Below, piece by piece: positions 9,340-16,418 of a DNA stretch of 18,524 bases. Each line of letters begins with the position of its first letter. The first letter of the stretch is position 1. The position numbers were made by a program, and so were the translations under genes. This DNA is from JAYFRE01 sp034926235 (GTDB taxonomy: Bacteria; Pseudomonadota; Alphaproteobacteria; Rhodospirillales; Magnetospirillaceae). The stretch is taken from the NCBI GenBank assembly GCA_034926235.1, contig JAYFRE010000059.1, positions 1-18,524 on the forward strand, read 5' to 3'. The notes under the pieces were generated by a model. It was not told the origin of the DNA. It saw nothing but the letters and a program-made list of their open reading frames with translations, and ran no database searches.

Positions 9340-10710
9340 ATGAATAAGATGCACATCATCGGCGGCGGCCTGGCCGGCTGCGAGGCCGCCTGGCAGGCCG
9401 CGGAAGCGGGATTGGACGTCGTTTTGCATGAAATGCGTCCCCATCGCTTCACCGAAGCCCATGAGACGGCGCATCTGGCGGAACTGGTCTGTTCGAATTC
9501 GTTGCGTTCGGACGATGCCGATTACAGCGCCATCGGCCTTCTGCACGAAGAAATGCGCCGTCTGGGCTCGCTGATCCTAAGCATGGCCGACGCGCACAAG
9601 GTGCCGGCGGGCGGCGCGCTGGCGGTGGATCGCGACGGGTTTTCCCAAGCGGTCGAAGCCGCCCTGCTCGCCCATCCCCGCATCACACTGGTCCGCGAGG
9701 AAATCACAGCCCTGCCGCCCGAGGAATGGGGTCCGGTCATCATCGCTTCAGGACCATTGACATCACCCGCCCTGGCCGAGGCGATCCGCACCTTGACCGG
9801 CGAGGAATCCCTGTCCTTTTTCGACGCCATCGCCCCGATCATCCACAAGGACAGCATCGATTTTTCCAAGGCGTGGTTCCAGTCGCGCTACGACAAGGGC
9901 ACCGGCACCGATTACATCAATTTACCGCTCGACGACGACCAATACGCCGCTTTGGTCGAAGGCTTGCGCACCGCCGAACGCCACCGTCCCCATGATTGGG
10001 AGGGCACAGCCTATTTCGAAGGGTGCCTACCGGTCGAAATCATGGCCGAACGCGGGCCGGAAACCTTGGCTTATGGTCCGCTGAAGCCGGTTGGGCTGAC
10101 CAATCCGCACAATCCCACCGTCAAGCCCAGGGCCATCGTGCAATTGCGCCAGGACAATGCGCTTGGCACCTTATTCAACATGGTCGGCTTCCAGACCCAG
10201 TTGAAGCATGGCGAGCAACAGCGTCTTTTCCGCGCCATTCCAGGGCTCGAAAACGCCGAATTCGCCCGGCTGGGCGGCATGCACCGCAACAGCTTCCTCA
10301 ATTCGCCCCGTCTGCTCGATTCCACCTTGCGTCTCAAGGCGCGCCCCGCTTTGCGGTTCGCCGGGCAGATCACAGGCTGCGAAGGCTATGTCGAAAGCGC
10401 CTCGGTCGGGCTGGCCGCCGGTTTGTTCGCCGCCGCCGAGGCCAAGGGTGAAACGCTGCCGCCCCTGCCCCCGGTCACGGCCTTAGGGGCCTTGCTCGGC
10501 CACATCACCAGCGGGGCCGAAGCCGAAACCTTCCAGCCGATGAACGTCAATTTCGGCCTGTTCCCCGAAATCGGCGATCCCCGCGACGGCAAGGGCCGGC
10601 GCATCAAGGGACGCGAGCGCAAAAAGGTCTATGCCTTGCGCGCCCGCGAAGCCCTGACCGATTGGATCGCCCAGGCCGCGCCAACGCTCGACCGCTCCAA
10701 CCTTCAGTAA
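9340..10710 (+). CDS. trmFO: Methylenetetrahydrofolate-tRNA-(uracil-54-C5)-methyltransferase TrmFO
   Basis: TrmFO makes ribothymidine at position 54 of the tRNA T-loop using methylenetetrahydrofolate and reduced FAD, unlike SAM-dependent TrmA. The 456-residue chain has the FAD-binding GGGLAGCE at residues 8-15, HEMRP, ELVCSNSLRSD (Cys51), and FEGCLPVE with Cys229, corresponding to the two cysteines implicated in catalysis in the Bacillus enzyme. GGMHRNSFLNSP and FAGQITGCEGYVES near the C-terminal half are also family hallmarks that separate it from MnmG. Start ATG at 9340; only a weak ribosome site is seen. An internal ATG at 9349 is possible but would shorten the lead-in to the first strand. 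Its 3' end overlaps the converging squalene-synthase-like gene by 7 bases. Confidence 0.96.
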   Translation: MNKMHIIGGGLAGCEAAWQAAEAGLDVVLHEMRPHRFTEAHETAHLAELVCSNSLRSDDADYSAIGLLHEEMRRLGSLILSMADAHKVPAGGALAVDRDGFSQAVEAALLAHPRITLVREEITALPPEEWGPVIIASGPLTSPALAEAIRTLTGEESLSFFDAIAPIIHKDSIDFSKAWFQSRYDKGTGTDYINLPLDDDQYAALVEGLRTAERHRPHDWEGTAYFEGCLPVEIMAERGPETLAYGPLKPVGLTNPHNPTVKPRAIVQLRQDNALGTLFNMVGFQTQLKHGEQQRLFRAIPGLENAEFARLGGMHRNSFLNSPRLLDSTLRLKARPALRFAGQITGCEGYVESASVGLAAGLFAAAEAKGETLPPLPPVTALGALLGHITSGAEAETFQPMNVNFGLFPEIGDPRDGKGRRIKGRERKKVYALRAREALTDWIAQAAPTLDRSNLQ

Positions 10711-11501
10711 CGGCCGCGCCAGGCCATCCAAGCCAACCGGAGCGGCTGGGGCCGGGTTTCGGCCCATCCTGGTGCGGATAGGACATATCCGGCCTTTTCC
10801 AGCCGCCGCAGATAGGTTTCGGCCAGACAGACCGTCAGCAGCACCGGCACTGCCTTTTTCGGCACCACGTCACGCAAGGCGCGGGCAGCGGCCAGATGTC
10901 CGCTCGCCCGCTCCGCCACAAGACGCGCGGCATCCGCCGGATTCATGCCCGGCACCGCCGCCAGAGATTGAAGAATAAGGGCCGGGGGCGCTGTGCTCAA
11001 AGACCGCAGCCGCGCCGTCAATCCCCAGGCGGTCCCCGCATGACGGGCGGCCTGCCGGGCCGATTCGTCCCCGACCCCCAGCACGGTCAAGGCCAGATCC
11101 AGCAGCAGGCGATCGGATTCGGCGCGTTCTTCCAGAACAGCCCCATCGGCGGGCGGCCCGTCATCCAGCATCGCTTCCCGGGCATCGATTAGCCGTTCCA
11201 GGCCGGAAAGCGGCAAACCGTGACGGGCCACCGCCTCGGCCAACCCATCCAGCACCGGGACGTCCTCGGCCTGCCTTGTCCCCGTCGTTCCCAGCGCATC
11301 CCGCCACCATTGCAGGCGCAGACGCAGCAGCATCGGTTCCGTCGCCGCGATCCGGGCCAGCATCCTGTCAAAGACATAAAGCGCAGACAGCGCTTCGCGT
11401 TTGGCGCGCGGAGCCAGCAGAATCAAGGCGAAGCGGTCGCGGTCGTGCCTGCGGACCTCTTCGGCCAGGACAAAAAAGCGATTCGGCGACGACGCATCCA
11501 T
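10704..11501 (-). CDS. NDUFAF6-like squalene/phytoene synthase superfamily protein
   Basis: A 265-residue all-alpha protein of the squalene/phytoene synthase superfamily. The N-terminal pattern DRDRFALILLAPRAKREALSALYVFD followed by RLRLQWWRDAL aligns by eye with human NDUFAF6 (respiratory complex I assembly) and bacterial relatives. In true synthases (HpnC, HpnD, CrtB) the helix after ALYAFCR carries an Asp-rich DDxxD-type motif that binds diphosphate through magnesium; here the same place reads FDRMLARIAATEP, without it. The second site is also not evident. It is therefore probably non-catalytic, possibly a complex I assembly factor, though a role with the adjacent hpnE cannot be excluded. 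The ATG at 11501 has a GGAG-type site upstream. It is divergent from hpnE by 138 bp and overlaps the trmFO stop. Confidence 0.82.
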   Translation of the reverse strand: MDASSPNRFFVLAEEVRRHDRDRFALILLAPRAKREALSALYVFDRMLARIAATEPMLLRLRLQWWRDALGTTGTRQAEDVPVLDGLAEAVARHGLPLSGLERLIDAREAMLDDGPPADGAVLEERAESDRLLLDLALTVLGVGDESARQAARHAGTAWGLTARLRSLSTAPPALILQSLAAVPGMNPADAARLVAERASGHLAAARALRDVVPKKAVPVLLTVCLAETYLRRLEKAGYVLSAPGWAETRPQPLRLAWMAWRGRY

Positions 11502-11639
11502 GCCTTTCTCCGCGACATGTCCCTGCGGAAGGAACCGTGCCTATGATAAGGTCTCCGCCGCCCCTCCGGCCAGCCTTCGAATATCCGCCGATTCCATGCC
11601 TCAAAACATCCTATTCCCGTCCATCGTCTTAGGTCCGCC

Positions 11640-12827
11640 ATGACCGTCCATATCGTCGGAGCCGGATTAGCGGGACTATCCGCCGCTTTGCGGACCGCCG
11701 ATGCGGGCATGGATGTCGTCTTGCACGAAGCCCAGTCCCGCCCCGGCGGACGGTGTCAATCCTGGTTCGATCCGGTGTTGGAGCGGATCATCGACAACGG
11801 AACCCATCTGGCTGCCGGCGGCAATCGCGCCCTGTTCCGCTTTCTGTCCCTGATCGAGGCTGAGGACCGGCTGGTGCCCGTGGACGGGGCTCTCGTCCTG
11901 ACCGATCTGGAATCGGGCCGGTCCTGGCCTGTCCGGTCCCTGACACTGCTGCCGTCGATCCTAGCCGCACTGCCGGCCTTGTTCCGCCCGGATGACGCGA
12001 CCGTCGCCGACCGGCTGAAACCATCGCGTCATTGGCGCGATTTCTGGGAACCTTTCACGGTCTCGGCGTTGAACACGCCGGCCAAAGACGCCTCCGCCCG
12101 TCTGCTCCAGGCCGTCCTTGCGCGGACTCTGTGGCGGGGCATGAAAGCGAGCCGCCCCTATCGCGTCCGCGAATCCTTAAGCGACAGCTTCATCGCCCCC
12201 GCCCTCGACGCCTTGAACGCTAAGGGCGGAACCTTGCGCCTTGGCCATCCTTTGCGCGCGATCGACATCGATGGCGCATGGGCGACAGGTCTGATTTTCG
12301 ACGATGAGGAAATTCGCCTGTCCCGCCATGACCGGGTTATCCTGGCCACCCCCTGGCGTAGCGCAAGACGCCTGCTGCCGATGATTCCCAACCTGCCCGG
12401 AGAAACCATCGTCAATGCGCATTTCCGGCTGGATGGCCCCCCGCCAATCATGCCGGCCAACGGCGTGCTGGGACTGATCGGCGGCGATGTTCATTGGCTG
12501 TTCCTGCGTGGCGACGTCTTGTCGGCAACGGTTTCAGCCGCCAGCGCACTTGCCGAACGACCGGTCGGGGAAATCGCCGAACGTCTCTGGCGCGATTGCG
12601 CCAAGGCTTTGAAATTGGAGCGCCCTCTTCCTGCTTTCAGGGTCGTCCGGCAGGCGCGGGCAACCCTTTTCCACAGCCCTTCAGCCGACCGGCGGCGGCC
12701 TGCCCCGGAAATCCTGGACAATCTGACTCTGGCCGGAGACTGGATCGCGACCGGGCTGCCCTGCACCATGGAAGGCGCGGTCCTGTCCGGCGAACGCGCC
12801 GCCCGGCGCGCCATGCTCCGCCCATAG
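11640..12827 (+). CDS. hpnE: Hydroxysqualene dehydroxylase HpnE (FAD-dependent)
   Basis: HpnE reduces hydroxysqualene to squalene, the last step of the HpnC-HpnD-HpnE route that feeds hopanoid synthesis. The 395-residue chain begins with a Rossmann FAD motif (VGAGLAGLSAALRTADAG), HEAQSRPGGRC with the GG-doublet, and IIDNGTHLAAGGN, matching the NGxH motif of the family. The C-terminal FAD segment is LTLAGDWIATGLPCTMEGAV followed by SGERAAR, typical of amine-oxidase/phytoene-desaturase-like flavoproteins. Its start at 11640 has only a weak AGG upstream. HpnC and HpnD are not in the window; the one synthase-like neighbour is the NDUFAF6-like gene and looks catalytically empty. A carotenoid-desaturase-like role is the main alternative but the length and NGxH motif favour HpnE. 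Confidence 0.88.
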   Translation: MTVHIVGAGLAGLSAALRTADAGMDVVLHEAQSRPGGRCQSWFDPVLERIIDNGTHLAAGGNRALFRFLSLIEAEDRLVPVDGALVLTDLESGRSWPVRSLTLLPSILAALPALFRPDDATVADRLKPSRHWRDFWEPFTVSALNTPAKDASARLLQAVLARTLWRGMKASRPYRVRESLSDSFIAPALDALNAKGGTLRLGHPLRAIDIDGAWATGLIFDDEEIRLSRHDRVILATPWRSARRLLPMIPNLPGETIVNAHFRLDGPPPIMPANGVLGLIGGDVHWLFLRGDVLSATVSAASALAERPVGEIAERLWRDCAKALKLERPLPAFRVVRQARATLFHSPSADRRRPAPEILDNLTLAGDWIATGLPCTMEGAVLSGERAARRAMLRP

Positions 12828-12933
12828 GCGGGACCCTGACCGACGGAAACCGGGCTTGTCGCCGCAGTTCTTAACCCTCATCATCGCCATAGGGCGGCAT
12901 GGTAAAAAACGGCGTTCTTGTCGGAGGCTATGG

Positions 12934-13965
12934 GTGAAACGCGCTTGCCACGCTTTGCTGGGGCTCTTGTCTGCGGTGTTTTGCCTGATGGCCCTTCCCG
13001 CCCATGCCCAGAATCCGTTCGGTGTGATGCTTTGGGGGCAGGCTGGCGAAGATACGACGGCCCTTTTGGCGCGCGCCCGGGGGTTGGGCGTCGCCTGGTA
13101 CCGTCCGCCCGCCCTGTTTCTGGATCGCTGGATTCCCGGCCAACCCTGTCCCGCCTGCGCGATATATGCCGATTCCGGCCTCAAGATCGCCCTGACGGTG
13201 CGCAACAGCGGCAGCGACCATGGATCACGCGCACCATCCCGCCCGCCGATCGACATTGCCCTGTTCGGCAAGGTGCTGGGATCGGTGCTGGATGACTGGA
13301 AACCGGCTTATCTGGTGGTCGAGAACGAGGAAGACAATCCCCTGTCCTATGACGACCCCAACCGCGATTTCTCCGGCTATCGGAACGAGCTGACCCGGGC
13401 CTGCCAGGTTGCCCATGCGCGCGGCATTCTTTGCGCCAATGGCGGGCTGTCCTTTGAATCCGTCACCCTGGCCGCCTGGCTGGACAAGCTGGAACATGAG
13501 GGCGGCGAGGCAGGCTGCGCGTTCATCCGCCGCCTGTTCCCGGACGGGCCGCGTCGAGGTATGGCGGACGCGCTGTGCCGCTATGAAACGCCAGCCCAAG
13601 CATTGCCCATTGCGCAAGGGCCTGCCCGCGCCGCCATGACCCTGTTGCCGATCTATCGGCAAAGCCCGATCGACGCCGTCAACATCCATTGGTACGGCAA
13701 GGACGCCTATGCTTTAAGCGACGTCGTCGCCTTCATGCGCCGCGCCACCGGCAAACCGGTTTTAAGCAACGAGATCGGCCAGCGTCCCAACGAAGCGTCT
13801 CCGGCCAATATCCGTCCGATCCTGCGCGCCGCCATGTCGTCCGGCCTGACGATGGCGATCTGGTACAGCGTCGATACCGGCGGATCGGAATCCCTGTTCG
13901 ATATAAAAGGGCTGCTGCGCCCATCGGGCTGGGAATTTCAGCGGCAGATGTCGGGACGCCGCTAA
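12934..13965 (+). CDS. Secreted glycoside-hydrolase-like (beta/alpha barrel) protein
   Basis: A 343-residue exported protein. The GTG at 12934 is chosen because GGAGG (12923-12927) lies 6 bases upstream and it yields a clean Sec signal peptide: VKRACHALLG, hydrophobic core, then PAHA-QNPFG, with cleavage after about residue 25. An in-frame ATG at 12856 would add 26 hydrophilic residues before it. The mature protein looks like a TIM-barrel glycosidase: Asn131-Glu132 in YLVVENEED fits the strand-4 Asn-Glu (acid/base) of clan GH-A. His252 and Tyr254 in VNIHWYGKD fit strand 6. Glu280 in VLSNEIGQ fits the strand-7 nucleophile. WYSVDTGG near the end would be strand 8. The exact family and substrate are not recognised. 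Cysteine pairs (CPAC near residue 71) could be disulfides. Confidence 0.72.
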   Translation: MKRACHALLGLLSAVFCLMALPAHAQNPFGVMLWGQAGEDTTALLARARGLGVAWYRPPALFLDRWIPGQPCPACAIYADSGLKIALTVRNSGSDHGSRAPSRPPIDIALFGKVLGSVLDDWKPAYLVVENEEDNPLSYDDPNRDFSGYRNELTRACQVAHARGILCANGGLSFESVTLAAWLDKLEHEGGEAGCAFIRRLFPDGPRRGMADALCRYETPAQALPIAQGPARAAMTLLPIYRQSPIDAVNIHWYGKDAYALSDVVAFMRRATGKPVLSNEIGQRPNEASPANIRPILRAAMSSGLTMAIWYSVDTGGSESLFDIKGLLRPSGWEFQRQMSGRR

Positions 13966-13967
13966 AC

Positions 13968-13986
13968 GGCCGGCCTTATTCCGGCC
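13968..13986. terminator. Possible shared hairpin between converging genes
   Basis: GGCCGG (13968-13973) and CCGGCC (13981-13986) form a 6-bp GC stem over a 7-base loop, exactly where the secreted protein gene and the hemerythrin gene converge. There is no T-run, so termination here is only a suggestion. The hairpin overlaps the hemerythrin stop region. Confidence 0.3.
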
Positions 13987-14389
13987 CCCAGACGCCGCCT
14001 CGCTTGTTCATCCAGGTGCGGACATGCAGCACATAGGCGCGGTCGATCTTCAGAATATGTTCGGCCAGCCAATCGCGCAGCATTCTGTGCAAGGTCGAGG
14101 CGTCCACGGGCGCGATCTTCAGATCCTCGATCCGTTTGCGGAACGCCCGGTGCTGGGCCTTGTGGCTTTCCAGATCCGGATAGCCCGCATGTTCCATCAA
14201 ATCTTCTTCATGCAGGAAATGCATGGACAGATAGTCCTGAAGATCGGCCAGCACTTTCCAGATCATCTGCAATTCATCCGGACGCCCTTTGGCCTCCTCG
14301 ATCCGGCTCATCAGCTCGATCATTTTGTAATGTTCGGCGTCCATCTGCGGGATGCCTAGGGAGTATTCGGATTTCCAATCGACTTGCAT
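13976..14389 (-). CDS. Bacteriohemerythrin
   Basis: A 137-residue single-domain hemerythrin, a non-heme di-iron protein that binds oxygen reversibly in the cytoplasm and may store, sense or deliver it. The full ligand set is in the expected order: His20 (DAEH), His57 and Glu61 (HFLHEE), His76 and His80 (HKAQH), His111 (EHI) and Asp116 (KIDRAY). The start MQVDWKSEYSLGIPQMDAEH is split here as MQVDWKSEYSLG and IPQMDAEH and is typical. The ATG at 14389 is preceded on the minus strand by GGAGGAGGGAG, a very strong ribosome binding site. It converges on the secreted glycosidase-like gene and has a long non-coding region upstream. Such proteins are common in microaerophilic and magnetotactic alphaproteobacteria. 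Confidence 0.95.
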   Translation of the reverse strand: MQVDWKSEYSLGIPQMDAEHYKMIELMSRIEEAKGRPDELQMIWKVLADLQDYLSMHFLHEEDLMEHAGYPDLESHKAQHRAFRKRIEDLKIAPVDASTLHRMLRDWLAEHILKIDRAYVLHVRTWMNKRGGVWGPE

Positions 14390-14981
14390 ATGCTCCCTCC
14401 TCCTGCATGGCGCTGCCTTGCGGCTAGGCTATCGCGCGCACCGGACATCGGCTTCCCCTTTGGAAGCCGGACGAAAAAACCAGAAAATGTTCCTCTTGGA
14501 ACGGCATGTTTGAAAGCATACTCCGCTTTCCCCGGCCGCGTCCCGGCCCGGATCAGATGGCGGAGCTGCATGTCGGAAAAATGACACTTCGCGCGCTGCT
14601 TTATACCGTTCGTCTCGATTCGGTCCTTTTCTACCCGGCCCTTCCATCCTCCGCAAGCTCCGCATGGGCCCGATGCGGAAAAGCGTGAAAAGCGGGATCA
14701 TGGCGGACGGAACCGCCCTTTCGCGAGGATCGGATCGATCGGTCATCCTCGTCGGCCATGCCGCCTCCGCAACCGCTGCCACGGATGGCTTCTTGGGTAC
14801 GATATGCAATGATAATTGCAATCAATAAAAGTTGTCAGCCTGATTCTTCGACCCGAAACAAGGGGCCGGACGCAAGAGGGGCAACAAGTTTCTTGACTTG
14901 AACCCCGATTCTGGCGTGAACCAGAGCGACGGTCTGCCATTCTTGGACCGCTTCTTCGCTTTACCACTTTCCCGAGGGCGT
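14390..14981. other. 592-bp gene-free region with several inverted repeats
   Basis: I see no convincing protein gene here; open frames have neither family patterns nor good ribosome sites. Between the divergent hemerythrin and carbonic anhydrase starts the region holds several dyads. There is an 8-bp perfect hairpin (CGGCTTCC 14449-14456 with GGAAGCCG 14462-14469), and GTTCC/GGAAC (14489-14502). GGCGG/CCGCC lies at 14702-14716, and CGAGGAT/ATCCTCG at 14724-14751. An AT-rich palindrome lies at 14805-14820. A possible -35-like TTGACT is at 14893-14898. The cluster may be a regulatory leader or an unannotated structured RNA. Confidence 0.5.
14805..14820. promoter_or_regulatory. Perfect AT-rich palindrome, candidate repressor operator
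   Basis: TGCAATGATAATTGCA is a perfect 6-4-6 inverted repeat standing out in a GC-rich background, 162 bp before the carbonic anhydrase start. Its AT-rich form with TGCAA/TTGCA ends resembles Fur/Mur-type operators of alphaproteobacteria as I recall them, but this is from memory. The regulator and target gene are not established. Confidence 0.4.
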
Positions 14982-15590
14982 ATGAGAACACTGATCGAGG
15001 GGTACCGGCATTTCCGGAAAACCTACCTCAAACAGAACCAGCCTTTATTCAAACTGCTGGCCAACGGACAGTCCCCCCAAGCCATGGTCATCGGCTGTTG
15101 CGATTCACGGGTCGAACCTTCGCTGATTTTCAGCACCCCGCCAGGGGAAATATTCACCTTACGCAATATCGCCAATCTCGTGCCGCCTTATGAGCCCGAC
15201 GGAACCTATCACGGTACCAGCGCCGCCATCGAATTCGCCGTCAAGGCCCTGAAGGTAAAGGATATTATCATCATGGGCCATTCCTGCTGCGGCGGCGTCA
15301 AAGCCCTGCTGGATGGACAGCAAGGCGAATTCGTCGGTCCCTGGATGCAGATCGCGGCCGAAGCGCGGACCCATGTCTTGGCGGCGGACGAATCCGGCGA
15401 TCACGATATTCTTCAGGAACGCTGCGAACAGGAAAATATCCGCATCTCGCTTCGCAACCTGCGGGGCTATCCTTGGGTCGCGGAAGCGGAAGCGACAGGC
15501 GTCCTTGGCCTTCATGGCTGGTATTTCGATATCGAACAAGGACGCCTTTACACCCTGGATCACAGCAGTTTGAATTTCGTCGACCTTTAG
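14982..15590 (+). CDS. Beta-class carbonic anhydrase
   Basis: A 202-residue beta-carbonic anhydrase, interconverting carbon dioxide and bicarbonate with a zinc ion. The zinc ligands and catalytic dyad are visible: CCDSR, giving Cys39 and the Asp41-Arg43 pair, and HSCCGG, giving His100 and Cys103. Supporting family patterns are FTLRNIAN, HGTSAAIEFAV and IIIMGHSCCGGV. The ATG at 14982 gives the usual N-terminus (MRTLIEGYRHFR) with GAGGG just upstream; an in-frame TTG at 14898 would add 28 unrelated residues. It is cytoplasmic, without a signal peptide. It converges with the DoxX-family gene with only 7 bases between stop codons, and a long leader lies in front of it. Confidence 0.94.
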   Translation: MRTLIEGYRHFRKTYLKQNQPLFKLLANGQSPQAMVIGCCDSRVEPSLIFSTPPGEIFTLRNIANLVPPYEPDGTYHGTSAAIEFAVKALKVKDIIIMGHSCCGGVKALLDGQQGEFVGPWMQIAAEARTHVLAADESGDHDILQERCEQENIRISLRNLRGYPWVAEAEATGVLGLHGWYFDIEQGRLYTLDHSSLNFVDL

Positions 15591-15597
15591 AGAGCGG

Positions 15598-16074
15598 TTA
15601 AATCTCTCGCCCGAGAAGCCGGTCCAGGGAGCAATGGCCCCCGCCCCGGATGACGAAGGCAAGAGCCAGGATGCACAGCAGCAAGGGATATTCGAATCCA
15701 CCGGTCTGGCCGAAGAATCCCTTGCCGAACTGGAAATAGATCACGCCGACCGCAACCGCCATCGCACCGGCCACCATCGTGGCGGACAGGCGTGTCAGCA
15801 ACCCCAAAGCCAGCCCCAATCCGCCGATGAATTCCGTCAGGCCCGCCAGGATCGCCATTTCCGGCGGCAGGCCCATTTTGGTGGCAAAGACCTGCTGAGT
15901 GGCTTCCAGCCCCGCGCCTCCGAACCATCCGAACAATTTTTGCGCGCCATGCGGCATCACGAAAAGCCCCGTCGCCACACGAATCGCGGGTTCAGTCAGG
16001 GGAAAAAACGCGTTCCAAACCGGCCGCAGCGCGGGAATCAGCGGTTTAGGACCAAAATCGTCGGACAGGGACAA
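15598..16074 (-). CDS. DoxX-family membrane protein
   Basis: A small inner-membrane protein with about four transmembrane helices, in the DoxX family (named after a thiosulfate:quinone oxidoreductase subunit, but mostly of unknown function). Family hallmarks are the first-helix pattern RVATGLFVMPHGAQKLFGWF, then GLPPEMAILAGLTEFIGGLGLALG split here as GLPPEMAILAG and TEFIGGLGLALG, and a C-terminal segment with YPLLLCILALAFVIRGGG. The TTG at 16074 is preferred because AGGAG lies 7 bases upstream, giving 158 residues. An ATG at 16122 would add 16 residues but has no visible ribosome site. It converges on the carbonic anhydrase gene. Neither sequence nor neighbours reveal its partner. Confidence 0.85.
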   Translation of the reverse strand: MSLSDDFGPKPLIPALRPVWNAFFPLTEPAIRVATGLFVMPHGAQKLFGWFGGAGLEATQQVFATKMGLPPEMAILAGLTEFIGGLGLALGLLTRLSATMVAGAMAVAVGVIYFQFGKGFFGQTGGFEYPLLLCILALAFVIRGGGHCSLDRLLGREI

Positions 16075-16236
16075 GATGATTCTCCTCAAGATTTTTAGGG
16101 CGTAAAAGCCCATTGCCCTCATCTGGGAATCATCAGATTACATTTCCATGCCTTGCGCGATTGACGTGTGCTGTTTCATCCGCTAGAAACGCCCAACTGG
16201 TTCCGTCACAAGCCACAAAGACGGTCTCGGTTTCGC

Positions 16237-16329
16237 GGAAGGGTGGGTGAGTGGCTTAAACCAGCGGTTTGCTAAACCGTCGTACACTGTCAAGGTGTAC
16301 CGAGGGTTCGAATCCCTCCCCTTCCGCCA
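16237..16329 (+). tRNA. tRNA-Ser (anticodon GCU)
   Basis: A class II tRNA cloverleaf can be drawn fully. The acceptor is GGAAGGG (16237-16243) with CCCTTCC (16319-16325), G discriminator at 16326, and encoded CCA at 16327-16329. The anticodon stem is GCGGT/ACCGT around the loop TTGCTAA with anticodon GCT (16271-16273), reading AGC and AGU serine codons. A long variable arm is rich in GTAC/GTAC-type pairing. The T arm is GAGGG-TTCGAAT-CCCTC. Confidence 0.97.
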
Positions 16330-16332
16330 TTT

Positions 16333-16367
16333 CGGCATAAAGCCGGAAACACCAATTTCCCTTTTTT
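16333..16367 (+). terminator. Weak terminator candidate after tRNA-Ser
   Basis: A short stem (CGGC 16333-16336, GCCG 16342-16345, extendable with a bulge) lies just after the tRNA and a run of six T occurs at 16362-16367. The distance between stem and T-run is larger than usual, so this is uncertain. Confidence 0.3.
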
Positions 16368-16418
16368 CAATCGTCAATGTCCGGGGATAGAGTCCTGCGG
16401 GCTGATGCCGTCGTGACG

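Noticed and set aside
9235..9546. N-terminal extension of the rhodanese gene
   Set aside because: The extra residues would overlap the trmFO start on the other strand and do not belong to the rhodanese fold; the ATG at 9234 gives a clean membrane anchor.
14506..14688. 60-residue plus-strand open frame in the long gap
   Set aside because: Weak ribosome site and no recognised family; not supported enough to call.
14429..14821. 130-residue minus-strand open frame in the long gap
   Set aside because: No ribosome binding site, no domain pattern and arginine/proline-rich composition typical of chance frames in GC-rich DNA.
15590..15608. Terminator between carbonic anhydrase and DoxX genes (GAGAG/CTCTC)
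   Set aside because: Only a 5-bp stem and no T-run; too weak to report.
16183..16377. Minus-strand 64-residue open frame containing GRDSNPR
   Set aside because: It is the antisense translation of the tRNA-Ser gene; this peptide pattern is a well-known spurious annotation over serine tRNAs.
16237..16418. tRNA-Ser as an integration site for a genomic island
   Set aside because: No integrase, no direct repeat of the tRNA 3' end in the window, and the downstream LysR/malic enzyme genes look like ordinary chromosome.
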